Shown in pieces: positions 8,780 to 18,157 of a stretch of 64,000 bases of DNA; the first letter of the stretch is position 1; each line of letters begins with the position of its first letter. A program made the translations under genes and the position numbers. The notes beneath the pieces are model-generated. The model saw nothing but the letters and a program-made list of their open reading frames with translations, searched no databases and was not told the origin of the DNA. This stretch comes from Alphaproteobacteria bacterium (GTDB taxonomy: Bacteria; Pseudomonadota; Alphaproteobacteria; JAVJVX01), in the NCBI GenBank assembly GCA_040220875.1, contig JAVJVX010000005.1, forward strand, positions 740,039-804,038. The letters are read 5' to 3'.

Positions 8780-9095
8780 CTTGAACTTCCTCTCTCAGAC
8801 AGATGCCCCGGAGGGGCCTTCGACAGCACAGGGCCCCTCAGGGGCCGGTCGAGGGGATTACAACTTATACGGGTAAAACTTTAGTTAATTTATACTTCTA
8901 CGAGCTGTCCCCAGGGGCGCCGGGGCGGACGGACCGGCGGCGCTAGCGGGAACCCCGCAATTTTGCTAATGACGCGGGAGCCCCCCGCCAGCGGGGGCGG
9001 CTACAACCAAGCGGGGGGCAGGGAAATGCCGGCCAATGGCGCCGGCAGCGATCACCCCGTCATTCTGGAACAGGCCCATCAGAGGGAGGTCTCAT
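8780..9095. other. intergenic region between divergent chemoreceptor and acs genes
   Basis: This 316-base gap carries an AT-rich block (about 8870-8900) that is the likely promoter zone for the chemoreceptor. It has three GC-rich inverted repeats: GCCCC/GGGGC at 8805-8817, the 15-base AGGGGCC-type palindrome around 8830-8844, and CCCCCG/CGGGGG at 8982-8997. No coding sequence is supported. The acs ribosome site GGGAGG lies at its right end. Confidence 0.6.
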
Positions 9096-11042
9096 ATGTC
9101 TGAAGCTCCGGTCTTTCCCGTGCCGGCGGCGTTCGCTGCCGATGCCCATATCAACGAAGACCGGTATTTCAGGGATTACGAAGCGTCCGTCGCCGACCCT
9201 GAGGCCTTCTGGGCGAAGGAAGGGCGGCGGATCGACTGGATCAAGCCCTACTCGAAGATCAGGGATGTCGATTTTACGGGCGACGTGCGGATCCGCTGGT
9301 TTTACGACGGGACACTCAACGTGTCCGCCAACTGCCTGGATCGGCACCTGGCAACCAGGGGTGATGACATCGCCATCATCTGGGAGGGCGACGAGCCGGA
9401 CCAGGACGCGCGTATCACCTATCGCGAGCTTTACGAAAAAGTCTGCCGCCTCGCCAACGGGCTGAAGCAGCTGGGCGTCAAGAAGGGCGAGGTGGTAACC
9501 ATCTACATGCCGATGATTCCGGAAGCGGCGGTGGCCATGCTCGCCTGCGCGCGGATCGGCGCGATACATTCGGTCGTGTTTGGCGGATTCTCGCCCGACT
9601 CCCTCGCAGGGCGCATTCAGGACGGCAATTCGGTTCTGGTCATCACGGCGGACGAGGGGGTGCGCGGCAGCAAGAAGGTGCCGCTCAAGAAAAATGTGGA
9701 TGACGCGGTCAGGAACTGCCCCACGATCCGCAATGTCGTGATGGTTGAACGCACGGGCGCGGACGTCAATTTCGAAGCGGACCGTGACGTCTGGTATCAC
9801 GAGCTGGTAGCGGATGTGCCGGCCGAATGCCCGCCCGAGGAAATGAACGCCGAGGACCCTCTGTTCATCCTTTACACATCGGGCTCTACCGGCAAGCCGA
9901 AGGGCGTGCTGCACACATCGGGCGGGTATATCGTCTATGCCTCGATGACCCACGAGTACGTCTTCGACTACAAGCGGGGCGAGGTGTTCTGGTGCACCGC
10001 CGATGTCGGCTGGGTGACGGGACACAGCTACATCGTCTACGGGCCGCTGGCCAACGGCGCGACCACTCTCATGTTCGAGGGGGTACCGAACTATCCCGAT
10101 GTCTCGCGCTTCTGGCAGGTGGTCGACAAGCATCAGGTGAACATCTTTTACACCGCACCCACCGCCATCCGTGCACTCGAACGCCACGGCGATGCGCCGG
10201 TGCAAAAGACCAGTCGCAAATCACTGCGCCTGCTGGGCTCGGTCGGCGAGCCGATCAACGATCAGGCCTGGCTCTGGTATTACCGGGTCGTCGGGGACGA
10301 GCGCTGCCCCGTTGTCGATACCTGGTGGCAGACGGAAACCGGCGGCATCCTGATCAGCCCGCTGCCGGGCGCCACCCGGCTCAAGCCGGGCAGCGCGACG
10401 CGTCCGCTTTTCGGGGTTCGCCCGGCGATCGTCGATAGTGACGGTCAGGAGCTCTCGGGGGCGTGCTCGGGCAATCTGTGCCTGCTGGATTCCTGGCCCG
10501 GCCAGATGCGCACCGTTTACGGTGATCACGACCGTTTCGTGCAGACCTATTTTTCGACCTACAAGGGCAAGTATTTCACGGGCGATGGCTGCCGGCGGGA
10601 CGACGACGGGTATTACTGGATCACCGGCCGGGTCGATGACGTGATCAACGTCTCGGGCCACCGGATGGGAACGGCCGAGGTGGAGAGCGCGCTGGACGCC
10701 CATCCCAAGGTGGTCGAAACCGCCGTTGTCGGCGTGCCCCACGACATCAAGGGACAGGGCATCTACGCCTATGTCACGCTGAACCTGAACGAGGAGCCGA
10801 GCGAGGAGTTGCGCGACGAATTGAAGAAATGGGTGCGCAAGGAGATCGGCCCCATCGCGGTGCCGGATGCGATCCAGTTCGCGCCGGGTCTGCCCAAGAC
10901 CCGATCGGGCAAGATCATGCGGCGCATCCTGCGCAAGATTGCCGAGAACGAGCTCGACAAGCTGGGCGATATCTCGACCCTGGCGGACCCGGGCGTGGTG
11001 GACGATCTCAAGGTCAACCGCCAGGAAGTAAACCGGGCCTGA
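9096..11042 (+). CDS. acs: acetyl-CoA synthetase (AMP-forming)
   Basis: The enzyme makes acetyl-CoA from acetate, ATP and CoA through acetyl-AMP. The 648-residue length is standard. It has the P-loop-like [15 protein letters not shown] near residue 264 and [20 protein letters not shown] after it. The TWWQTETGG motif follows, and the C-terminal [14 protein letters not shown] contains the lysine that is acetylated for regulation in this family. ATG 9096 is preceded by GGGAGG at good spacing, so the upstream-extended frame was rejected. The gene is monocistronic and divergent from the chemoreceptor. Confidence 0.97.
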   Translation: MSEAPVFPVPAAFAADAHINEDRYFRDYEASVADPEAFWAKEGRRIDWIKPYSKIRDVDFTGDVRIRWFYDGTLNVSANCLDRHLATRGDDIAIIWEGDEPDQDARITYRELYEKVCRLANGLKQLGVKKGEVVTIYMPMIPEAAVAMLACARIGAIHSVVFGGFSPDSLAGRIQDGNSVLVITADEGVRGSKKVPLKKNVDDAVRNCPTIRNVVMVERTGADVNFEADRDVWYHELVADVPAECPPEEMNAEDPLFILYTSGSTGKPKGVLHTSGGYIVYASMTHEYVFDYKRGEVFWCTADVGWVTGHSYIVYGPLANGATTLMFEGVPNYPDVSRFWQVVDKHQVNIFYTAPTAIRALERHGDAPVQKTSRKSLRLLGSVGEPINDQAWLWYYRVVGDERCPVVDTWWQTETGGILISPLPGATRLKPGSATRPLFGVRPAIVDSDGQELSGACSGNLCLLDSWPGQMRTVYGDHDRFVQTYFSTYKGKYFTGDGCRRDDDGYYWITGRVDDVINVSGHRMGTAEVESALDAHPKVVETAVVGVPHDIKGQGIYAYVTLNLNEEPSEELRDELKKWVRKEIGPIAVPDAIQFAPGLPKTRSGKIMRRILRKIAENELDKLGDISTLADPGVVDDLKVNRQEVNRA

Positions 11043-11061
11043 CGTCAGACGCGCAGGGGTG

Positions 11062-11592
11062 TTACGGCGCGCTTGCGAGGGCGTCGCACCACGGGCCGCG
11101 CCCGCCGCCGTCATAGGGGCGGGCGAGTCCCTCCTCGATGAGCCGTTGGGCGATGTCGTCCCCGGCCAGGGTAAAGACCCGGGCCACGACGCGCCCGCCA
11201 TACTTGCCGGGGCCGATCCGGTCCATCACGAGACCGCCGTCGCTGAGAAGCTCACCCAGTCGCGCCCGCGCTTCCCGCGCGAGGCGGCGTTCGAATTCGC
11301 AGCGCCCATTCAGCTCCGCCGCGTCCGCACCCTCGAGGCGCACCGTGACCTCCACCTGCTGGTCGATCCAGATATGGGCGCGGACCCGCACCGTGTCACC
11401 ATCGATGACACGCACGAGGTGGGCCGCGACGGGACCAAGCCCGCCTTGCTCCGCGGCCGCCATACCGGCGGTCGTTCCGGCCCCGGCGGTGACAAGGACT
11501 GTTGTCGAAAGAACGGTTGCCAGGAGACGCCCGCAGCGCTTGCGGGCGATCCGGCCGCCGGTCGGAAAAGGGTCTGTCGGCCGTGACGCCAT
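11062..11592 (-). CDS. secreted thermonuclease-like (SNase fold) protein
   Basis: The 176-residue product begins with a basic stretch and a hydrophobic segment ending in AGMAAAEQ, a plausible Sec signal peptide. The staphylococcal-nuclease-like domain follows, with VIDGDTVRV, RLEGADAAEL, KYGGRVVARVF and a C-terminal GLARPYDGG. The family hydrolyses DNA or RNA with calcium; here the usual aspartate and arginine positions look largely kept, so activity is plausible but unproven. It is convergent with acs, about 20 bases from its stop. The extracytoplasmic location is inference from the signal sequence. Confidence 0.85.
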   Translation of the reverse strand: MASRPTDPFPTGGRIARKRCGRLLATVLSTTVLVTAGAGTTAGMAAAEQGGLGPVAAHLVRVIDGDTVRVRAHIWIDQQVEVTVRLEGADAAELNGRCEFERRLAREARARLGELLSDGGLVMDRIGPGKYGGRVVARVFTLAGDDIAQRLIEEGLARPYDGGGRGPWCDALASAP

Positions 11593-11741
11593 GCGCCGGA
11601 TCCCTTGATTCGGGGCTGTCCCTTGTACCCGCTTTGCGGGCGGGGGCAGAGTGGCCTACACAACTTAAGATTGTAAAGATAAAAGCGGCGCCGGCAGCCC
11701 GCGAGAGCCGGCTGCACAACAAATATGGCCAGGGATTCCCG

Positions 11742-11912
11742 CTAGAAATCGATGCAGCGGCCGTCCTTCTCCCAATCACCATACCGCGTCGGATCGGGCC
11801 GAAGCTCGGCCGGCTTGTCTGCCCCGGCAAGGTCGGCCGCGCCTGACGCTGGTAGCGCCGGGGTCGCCGGCGCCGGGCGGGACGGCTTCTTCTCTTTTTC
11901 CGCTTTTGTCAT
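11742..11912 (-). CDS. SDHAF4/DUF1674-family small protein
   Basis: This 56-residue protein ends with RYGDWEKDGRCIDF, the signature of DUF1674, the bacterial relatives of the mitochondrial succinate dehydrogenase assembly factor SDHAF4. The family is thought to bind the flavinylated SdhA subunit during assembly. The N-terminal half is low-complexity Lys/Pro/Ala. ATG 11912 (MTKAEKEKK) was chosen over a longer frame from 11975, because family members are short and start with a lysine-rich stretch. It sits between the SNase-like gene and divergent rsmB; no sdh genes are in the window. Confidence 0.85.
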   Translation of the reverse strand: MTKAEKEKKPSRPAPATPALPASGAADLAGADKPAELRPDPTRYGDWEKDGRCIDF

Positions 11913-12022
11913 GGTGAGCCGAGTATGCCACCGGTGCCTGCCGAAGGCGACCGGAGCACTCGCTCCCGGGTACACTCAAATGAACGGGTGGTTTCCCCCT
12001 GCGCCCGGACTAAAGTGCCGGC

Positions 12023-13417
12023 ATGTCCGATCCGCACCCTCCTCATTCCGCCGCCCGGACCGACGCGCCCGACAAGGCGCAGGTGACGCCCGGCGCGCGG
12101 ACCGTGGCGCTCGACCTTCTCCAGGCGGTGCTGCGCAAGGGGCGCCCGCTCGACGACACTCTCGAACGCTCCAGCGCCAATACCCGTCTCGAGGCGCGCG
12201 ACCGCGCATTCGCCCGGCTTCTCGCCGTCACCACGCTGCGCCGGCTGGGTCAGATCGATGCTCTCATCGCCACTTTCCTGGACCGGCCGCTAAAGGCCAA
12301 TGCGCGCGATGTCGAGGATATTCTGCGGCTTGGCCTTTGCCAGTTGCTGTTTCTGGACACCCCGGCGCATGCCGCCGTGGACACATCCGTCCGTCTGGTG
12401 GCGGGGCGCGGGCATTCTTTTGCGCGGGGACTCGTCAATGCAGTACTGCGCCGGGCCGACCGTGAGGCGCGCGAACGGGTCGCGGACCAGGACGCGCCCC
12501 GGTTGAACACGCCCGACTGGCTCTGGCAAAGCTGGTGCCGATCATATGGCGAGGTGCCGAGCCGGGCCATCGCCGAGATGCACATGCGGACCCCGCCGCT
12601 CGACATCACGCTGCGCGAGCCCGAATCCGCCGGCATCTGGGCCGAGAGGTTGGGCGGTGCGGTCTTGCCGACCGGCTCCGTCCGCCTCGCCGGTGGCGGC
12701 GCCATTTCCGACATGCCGGGCTATGACGAAGGCGCGTGGTGGGTCCAGGATGCGGCCGCCTCCCTGCCGGCGCAACTCCTGATGAATGCGGTTCCGGCCA
12801 ATCACGGCGGGTTCAGGATCGCCGATCTCTGCGCCGCGCCGGGCGGCAAGACCGCACAGCTCGCCGCCATGACCGGCAGCCGGAACGGCGCCGAGGGCGG
12901 GGCGGAAATTCACGCCGTCGACACCTCGCCGGCCCGGCTGCGCAAGCATGACGCCAATCTCCACCGGCTTGGCCTGAAGAGCCGGACCACGGTCGCCGAC
13001 GTGCTGTCCTGGCGCCCGGCCCAGGCGTTCGATGCGATCCTCCTGGATGCGCCCTGCACTGCCACCGGCACGCTGCGCCGCCATCCCGATATCGCACAGC
13101 TCAAGACACCCGATGACGTGGCGCGACTGGCCCGGCTGCAGGAGGCCCTGCTGGCGGCGTCGGCGCACCTGGTCAAGCCGGGCGGCGTCCTCGTCTATTG
13201 CACCTGTTCGCTCGAGGCCGAGGAAGGCGTCGAACAGACCGCACGGTTCCTCGAGAAGCATCCTGCCTTCATCCGCCTGCCGGTGCGCGCGGCCGAAATA
13301 GGCGGGATCGAGGCCGCGGTTTCGGCCGAGGGCGATTTGCGCACCCTGCCCCATCACCTCGGAGAGCTGGGTGGGATGGACGGGTTTTACGCGGCCCGCT
13401 TGCGGCGCTCCGAATGA
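12023..13417 (+). CDS. rsmB: 16S rRNA (cytosine-967-C5)-methyltransferase RsmB
   Basis: The 464-residue enzyme methylates C967 of 16S rRNA using SAM. An N-terminal NusB-like RNA-binding helical domain (about 30-165) precedes the Rossmann methyltransferase domain. That domain has DLCAAPGGKTAQLA near 272, the PC cysteine C345 in DAPCTATGTLRRHPD and the TC cysteine C395 in YCTCSLEAEEG. The 50-residue spacing of the two cysteines matches the family. There is no clear ribosome site before the ATG. It starts the long plus-strand block that ends with purH. Confidence 0.94.
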   Translation: MSDPHPPHSAARTDAPDKAQVTPGARTVALDLLQAVLRKGRPLDDTLERSSANTRLEARDRAFARLLAVTTLRRLGQIDALIATFLDRPLKANARDVEDILRLGLCQLLFLDTPAHAAVDTSVRLVAGRGHSFARGLVNAVLRRADREARERVADQDAPRLNTPDWLWQSWCRSYGEVPSRAIAEMHMRTPPLDITLREPESAGIWAERLGGAVLPTGSVRLAGGGAISDMPGYDEGAWWVQDAAASLPAQLLMNAVPANHGGFRIADLCAAPGGKTAQLAAMTGSRNGAEGGAEIHAVDTSPARLRKHDANLHRLGLKSRTTVADVLSWRPAQAFDAILLDAPCTATGTLRRHPDIAQLKTPDDVARLARLQEALLAASAHLVKPGGVLVYCTCSLEAEEGVEQTARFLEKHPAFIRLPVRAAEIGGIEAAVSAEGDLRTLPHHLGELGGMDGFYAARLRRSE

Positions 13418-13435
13418 CCTGATAGGAAACCCGAC

Positions 13436-14101
13436 ATGCAACAAAAACTGCGGATCGCTCCCAGTATCCTGTCGGCTGATTTTGCGCGGCTGGGCGAGGA
13501 GATCCGCGCCGTCACCGACGCCGGCGCCGACTATATCCACGTCGATGTCATGGATGGCCACTTCGTCCCCAACCTGACGATCGGACCGAGCGTCGTGCGG
13601 GCCCTGCGTTCGGCCAGCGATCTCCCCTTCGACGTGCATCTCATGATCTCGCCGGTCGATCCATATGTCGCCGCCTTTGCAGAGGCGGGGGCCGATATCA
13701 TCACCGTGCACCCGGAGGCCGGGCCCCACCTGCACCGCACGCTTCAGCTTATTCGCGAACATGGCAGGAAGGCCGGCGTCGCGCTCAACCCCGCGACCCC
13801 GATTGAGATGGTGCTGCCGGTCCTCGGCGAGGTCGACCTCGTCCTCGTCATGAGCGTCAATCCGGGTTTTGGCGGACAGGCCTTCATCCCGTCCCAGATC
13901 GACAAGATCCGGGCGCTGCGCCTTGCTATCGACGCCACCGGCCGCGAGATCGACCTCGAAGTCGATGGCGGCATCAATAATGAGACGGCGCGGAGCGCTG
14001 TCGAGGCCGGCGCCGATGTGCTGGTCGCGGGCACCGCGACCTTCTCTGGTGGCCGCGAGGCCTATGCTGGCAATATCCGGCGCTTGCGTGATGTCGCGTA
14101 G
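13436..14101 (+). CDS. rpe: ribulose-phosphate 3-epimerase
   Basis: The enzyme interconverts ribulose-5-phosphate and xylulose-5-phosphate. The 221-residue TIM barrel shows [32 protein letters not shown] with metal and catalytic residues, [12 protein letters not shown] and EVDGGIN with the second catalytic aspartate. It starts 18 bases after rsmB, and its stop is immediately followed by the ATG of the heparinase-like gene. Confidence 0.97.
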   Translation: MQQKLRIAPSILSADFARLGEEIRAVTDAGADYIHVDVMDGHFVPNLTIGPSVVRALRSASDLPFDVHLMISPVDPYVAAFAEAGADIITVHPEAGPHLHRTLQLIREHGRKAGVALNPATPIEMVLPVLGEVDLVLVMSVNPGFGGQAFIPSQIDKIRALRLAIDATGREIDLEVDGGINNETARSAVEAGADVLVAGTATFSGGREAYAGNIRRLRDVA

Positions 14102-15835
14102 ATGACTGCCCCTGCCGAACCTTTTACCGGCAACAACGACACGGACCATCGAAGTCCACGCCTTTCCCTGAGCGACTGGCTGAAACTGGCCCAGGCCGCG
14201 CCGGCCCGGCTGACAGTTTCGCGGCTCTGGCGCAAGATGATGGAGCCGGCCTACGCCTCGCCCGTCTACGGCCTCCTGCTGATGGCCCGGCCGCGCAGCA
14301 TCGAGACCGCGCCGCCCGACCCCTGGCCCGGCGACAGCGAGCGCGGCGCCGCCATCCTGCGGGGCGAATTCACCTTTGGCGGCCGGCGTTTCCGGAACGC
14401 GAGCGGTGCCTGGCCTCTCGCCGGCGTGGCGGCCATCGATGACGAAGCCGCCGCCCGGCTGCACAGCTTCGACTGGCTGCGCGACCTGCACGCCGTGGGC
14501 AACGATGTTGCGCGCAAACGCGCCCGCGCCCTGGTGGATGACTGGATGGAGCGATGCGGGAGCTGGAGCGCGCTCGCCTGGCGTCCGGACGTCACCGGGC
14601 TCCGGCTGGCGAACTGGCTGGCGCAGCATGACTTCTTCTGTGCCAGCGCGCCGGACGATTTTCGCCGTCGCTTTTTTCACAGCATCAGCCGCCAGACGCG
14701 GCACCTCACACGGGTGTTGCCGCGCGGGGCCGAAGGCAGCCAGCTCATCGCCGCCCTCAAGGGGCTGATCTATGTGGAGGCCTGCCTGCCGCTTGACACG
14801 CCCCGGCTCGACCGCGTGCGGCGCCTTCTGACCGATGCCCTGGAAGCGCAGGTATTTCCCGACGGCGGCCATGTCGAGCGCAGCCCGTCACAGCATCTCA
14901 ACGTGCTGCGGCATCTCATCGACATGCGCGCCACGCTTGTCGCCGCCCGCGAAACTGTGCCGGAAGAGTTGCAATCGGCGATCGACCGCATGTCGCCCAT
15001 GCTGCGGTTCTACTGCCATGGTGACGGGGGGCTCGCGCTGTTCAATGACAGCGTCGAGGAGGCGGCCTGGATCATCGATCTCGTGTTGCAGCGGGCCGAG
15101 GCGCGAGGCAAGCCCTTTGCCAGCGCGCCTCATACCGGATTTCAGCGTCTCGCCTTCAACCGCACACGCGTGCTGGCCGATACGGGCGCCCCGCCACCGG
15201 CGGGGGCCGATCATTACGCCCATGCCGGCACACTGTCCTTCGAATTCAGCGTCGGGCGTGAACGGATCGTTGTGAACTGCGGCGCCGGCCCCCGGACACC
15301 CGGCTGGCGTCAGGCGGCGCGGCGCACCGCTGCCCATTCGACCCTTTCGGTGTGCGACGCGGACTCGAGTGACATCCTGCCCACGGGCGCTTTCAGCCGA
15401 CGCAGCCGGATCACCCATCTGACACGCAACGACAGCGAGGATGGCGCCTGGCTCGAGGCCCAGCAGGACGGCTTCCGGCGCAATTTCGACCTCATGCATA
15501 CGCGGCGGTTGTGGCTGGACGCGACCGGCTGGGATTTCCGGGGCGAAGACCGCCTCGAAGGCCCCGACGGCGCGCCCTTCGTCGTTCGCTTTCATCTCCA
15601 TCCTCGCGTGCGGGTCTCCCTTTCCGAGGGCGGCCACGTCGTGCTGTTGCGCCCGCCCTCGGGCGCGGGCTGGCGGTTTCGGGCGAAGGGAGCGGATATC
15701 CGGATCGAGGAAAGCGTGTATCTTGGCCAGGCGGACCGCCAGCAGCGTGCCGAGCAGATCGTGCTGGCCGGAACCACGCGGCCGGGCGGCGCCGTGATAA
15801 AGTGGGCACTTCAGCGCGTGACGGACAAGAACTGA
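14102..15835 (+). CDS. heparinase II/III family protein
   Basis: The 577-residue product has an N-terminal alpha/alpha-toroid-like half (about 40-330) and a C-terminal beta-sandwich of heparinase II/III type. The C-terminal part has the HAGTLSFEFSVGRERIVVNCG segment split around residue 390 and a REGA-like region before TAAHSTLSV. Family members are polysaccharide lyases. The alphaproteobacterial member beside rsmB/rpe and purH is widespread, and its substrate is unknown. No signal peptide is obvious. It sits directly against rpe and overlaps the next gene by one base (TGATG), and that neighbour is an O-antigen-ligase-like protein. A role in envelope glycan handling is inference. Confidence 0.88.
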   Translation: MTAPAEPFTGNNDTDHRSPRLSLSDWLKLAQAAPARLTVSRLWRKMMEPAYASPVYGLLLMARPRSIETAPPDPWPGDSERGAAILRGEFTFGGRRFRNASGAWPLAGVAAIDDEAAARLHSFDWLRDLHAVGNDVARKRARALVDDWMERCGSWSALAWRPDVTGLRLANWLAQHDFFCASAPDDFRRRFFHSISRQTRHLTRVLPRGAEGSQLIAALKGLIYVEACLPLDTPRLDRVRRLLTDALEAQVFPDGGHVERSPSQHLNVLRHLIDMRATLVAARETVPEELQSAIDRMSPMLRFYCHGDGGLALFNDSVEEAAWIIDLVLQRAEARGKPFASAPHTGFQRLAFNRTRVLADTGAPPPAGADHYAHAGTLSFEFSVGRERIVVNCGAGPRTPGWRQAARRTAAHSTLSVCDADSSDILPTGAFSRRSRITHLTRNDSEDGAWLEAQQDGFRRNFDLMHTRRLWLDATGWDFRGEDRLEGPDGAPFVVRFHLHPRVRVSLSEGGHVVLLRPPSGAGWRFRAKGADIRIEESVYLGQADRQQRAEQIVLAGTTRPGGAVIKWALQRVTDKN

Positions 15836-17076
15836 TGGTCCCGACGATCGACGCGGCCCGAGGCCGGGCACTGACGGTCATCTGTTTCGTGACGCCGGTC
15901 CTGGGCGTGGTCGCGCCGAAGGGGCTGGCGCCGTTTTTCGCACTCATGGCTCTGGTGGCGCTGCTTCTGCTCTGGCGCGCGCCGGGACCCCTGTTTCCCC
16001 GTGGCGTCATGGCTTTTCCGGCGCTCGTCTTCGCCCTCCTGCTCGCGAGCTGGGCCGGCTTCTCGCCCGTCTGGGCGCTCCAGCCCGTGGACGCCACCAG
16101 TGGCGCCGCGCGGCTTCTCGCCATGGCGATCGGCGGCGCCCTCCTCGTCCGCCTCGCCCTGCCGGCCGGCTTTGCGCCCGTCACCCTCCTCGGCCCCTTC
16201 GCGATCGCCGGATACTGCCTCGCTCTGGCCTTCACCATTTTCGAATACCAGACGGGCGGCGCATTCTACGAGCTCACGCACAGCGCCCTCATGCCGGTTT
16301 GGGAAATGGACTCTTTCCTCGACCGTGCCTTCTGCATTCTGACGCTCGGTATCTGGCCGATCCTGGTGGCTCTCGGCCGCCGGCGCACGGCGCAGCTCGG
16401 GCTGCTCGGGCTGACGGCGGGCGTGGTGTTTTTCGCCGCCAATATGGCGACGAAGCTCGCCTTCGCTCTCGGCCTCCTCGTCATGCTCGCTGCGTTCTGG
16501 CGTCCCGGGATGTCAGGCCGCGTGCTGGCCGGGATCGTGGCGGCGACCGTGCTTCTGGCACCGGTCGCGGTTGAGCTTCTGCCCTCACCCGGCACCGTGA
16601 CCGGCGCGCCGGGCACGCCCGAATCCTCCCTCACCCATCGTCTTATGGTCTGGCACTTCGCCAGCGACAGAATTTCCGAACGCCCGGTGCTGGGCTGGGG
16701 CATGGATGCGAGCCGCCACGTGCCCGGCGCCTTCGCGGAGATCCGGCCGGGCGCGAATTACCTGCCCAACCATCCCCATAACGGGGCGCTTCAGGTCTGG
16801 CTGGAGCTCGGCGCGGTGGGCGCCGTTCTGCTCGCAGCCTTCCTCTGGTGCGCGGTGCGGGGCCTTGCCCGCGCCACGCCCGACGGCCGCGTCCCCGGCA
16901 TGCTCGGGTTTCTCGCCAGCGCGTTCACCATCGCGGGGCTTTCCTTCGGGCTCTGGCAGGGCTGGTGGCTTGCCACTCTGGTGCTGATGGCGGTGCTTGC
17001 GCTTCTGGTGCTGGGCCGGCGCACGCCTGGGCGCGAGGACGGCGCCGCGGATGATCCGGCGGCGGCATGGCGGTAG
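15835..17076 (+). CDS. O-antigen ligase/polymerase (WaaL/Wzy_C) family membrane protein
   Basis: The 413-residue protein has about ten hydrophobic segments. A large periplasmic loop (about residues 245-325) contains ERPVLGWGMDASR and the NHPHNGALQVWLELG motif typical of the O-antigen ligase superfamily. Such enzymes transfer undecaprenyl-linked glycans to lipid A-core or to other acceptors, or polymerise repeat units; which one cannot be told. The start at 15835 overlaps the heparinase-like stop by one base. It is the first of four envelope-glycan genes. Confidence 0.82.
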   Translation: MVPTIDAARGRALTVICFVTPVLGVVAPKGLAPFFALMALVALLLLWRAPGPLFPRGVMAFPALVFALLLASWAGFSPVWALQPVDATSGAARLLAMAIGGALLVRLALPAGFAPVTLLGPFAIAGYCLALAFTIFEYQTGGAFYELTHSALMPVWEMDSFLDRAFCILTLGIWPILVALGRRRTAQLGLLGLTAGVVFFAANMATKLAFALGLLVMLAAFWRPGMSGRVLAGIVAATVLLAPVAVELLPSPGTVTGAPGTPESSLTHRLMVWHFASDRISERPVLGWGMDASRHVPGAFAEIRPGANYLPNHPHNGALQVWLELGAVGAVLLAAFLWCAVRGLARATPDGRVPGMLGFLASAFTIAGLSFGLWQGWWLATLVLMAVLALLVLGRRTPGREDGAADDPAAAWR

Positions 17077-17083
17077 GTCAGCG

Positions 17084-18151
17084 ATGGCCTTGGACGTGAC
17101 CGGAACCGACCCTGGCGGCCTTGGAACGTCCGCATGGTTCGCCCTGCTGACCGTGTCGGCTTTGCTGGCGGCCTGGGCGCTGACCTGGCTGACCCAGTGG
17201 ATCGCGGAACGGCGCGCCATTCTGGATGCGCCCAATCATCGCTCGAGCCATATGCGCCCCACACCCAAGGGCGGGGGCCTCGCCATCACAGCGGTGCTGC
17301 TCACGAGCTGGGCGGGGCTGACCTTGTGGCCGGCGGCGGCGCTTGAGGTCGCGGCCTTCGATCCGCGCCCGGTGATCGCGCTCGCCGCCCTGCTCGCCGC
17401 CATGTCCTGGCTCGACGATCTGCGCGGCCTCAGCCCGCTTTTCCGCTTTCCCGTGCAGATCGCGATTGCCGCGCTCGGCCTCTCCTCCTTCCCCGAATCG
17501 GCGCTCGTCTTTCAGGGCTGGCTGCCGCCGTTGGCCGATCGCGTGCTGACGGTGATCGTCTGGGTCTGGTTTCTGAACCTCTACAACTTCATGGACGGGA
17601 TCGACGGCATCACCGGCATCGAGAGCCTCGTCATCACGGGCGGGCTCTGTCTGCTGGCGCTGCTGGGCGCCGCCCCGGCAGCGCTGGGCTGGCTGGCGCT
17701 GTTCGCCGCCGCGGCAGTCGCCGGATTCCTGCCCTGGAACTGGGCACCCGCGCGCATCTTCGCGGGTGACGTGGGCAGCGTCACCCTTGGTTTCGTCCTG
17801 GGCTGGCTGCTCCTGTGGCTCGCGGCCAGTGGCCAGTGGGCGGCGGCGCTGATCCTGCCGCTGTATTATCTGGTCGATTCGGGCACCACATTGCTCGCCC
17901 GCCTCGCCCGACGCGAAAAGATCTGGGAAGCCCATCGCGAGCACGCGTATCAGAAGGCCGTGCGCCGGGGCCTTGGCCATGACGGGGTGAGCCTCCGGGT
18001 GCTGCTGGCCGGCTTCGCGCTCGTGTGTTTCGCGGTCGTCGCGGCCGCGGGCGCACCCTGGGTTTCCGTTTTCTGCGCCCTGCTCGTCGTGGGAGCCCTC
18101 ATGGCCAATCTTCTCAAGGGCCGCGACATGCCCCCCGCGCGGGCGGCCTAG
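17084..18151 (+). CDS. WecA/MraY-family undecaprenyl-phosphate glycosyl-1-phosphate transferase
   Basis: This 356-residue polytopic protein initiates glycan synthesis by moving a sugar-1-phosphate from a UDP-sugar to undecaprenyl phosphate. Hallmarks are DAPNHRSSHMRPTPKGGG near residue 46, the NFMDGIDGITG acidic motif near 165 and FAGDVGSVTLGF near 226, all cytoplasmic-loop signatures of the family. It is shorter on the HIHH side than MraY and fits the WecA/WbpL group. It starts eight bases after the ligase-like gene. The ATG at 17084 was chosen over an upstream frame that overlaps that gene. Confidence 0.9.
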   Translation: MALDVTGTDPGGLGTSAWFALLTVSALLAAWALTWLTQWIAERRAILDAPNHRSSHMRPTPKGGGLAITAVLLTSWAGLTLWPAAALEVAAFDPRPVIALAALLAAMSWLDDLRGLSPLFRFPVQIAIAALGLSSFPESALVFQGWLPPLADRVLTVIVWVWFLNLYNFMDGIDGITGIESLVITGGLCLLALLGAAPAALGWLALFAAAAVAGFLPWNWAPARIFAGDVGSVTLGFVLGWLLLWLAASGQWAAALILPLYYLVDSGTTLLARLARREKIWEAHREHAYQKAVRRGLGHDGVSLRVLLAGFALVCFAVVAAAGAPWVSVFCALLVVGALMANLLKGRDMPPARAA

Positions 18152-18157
18152 GCGATC

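Noticed and set aside
8946..8963. GCGGG/CCCGC hairpin followed by AATTTT in the chemoreceptor-acs gap
   Set aside because: It resembles a small terminator but no plus-strand gene lies upstream of it, so I did not call it.
12542..14872. 776-codon minus-strand frame opposite rsmB, rpe and the heparinase-like gene
   Set aside because: Same pattern of antisense, low-complexity coding; the plus-strand genes have clear catalytic motifs.
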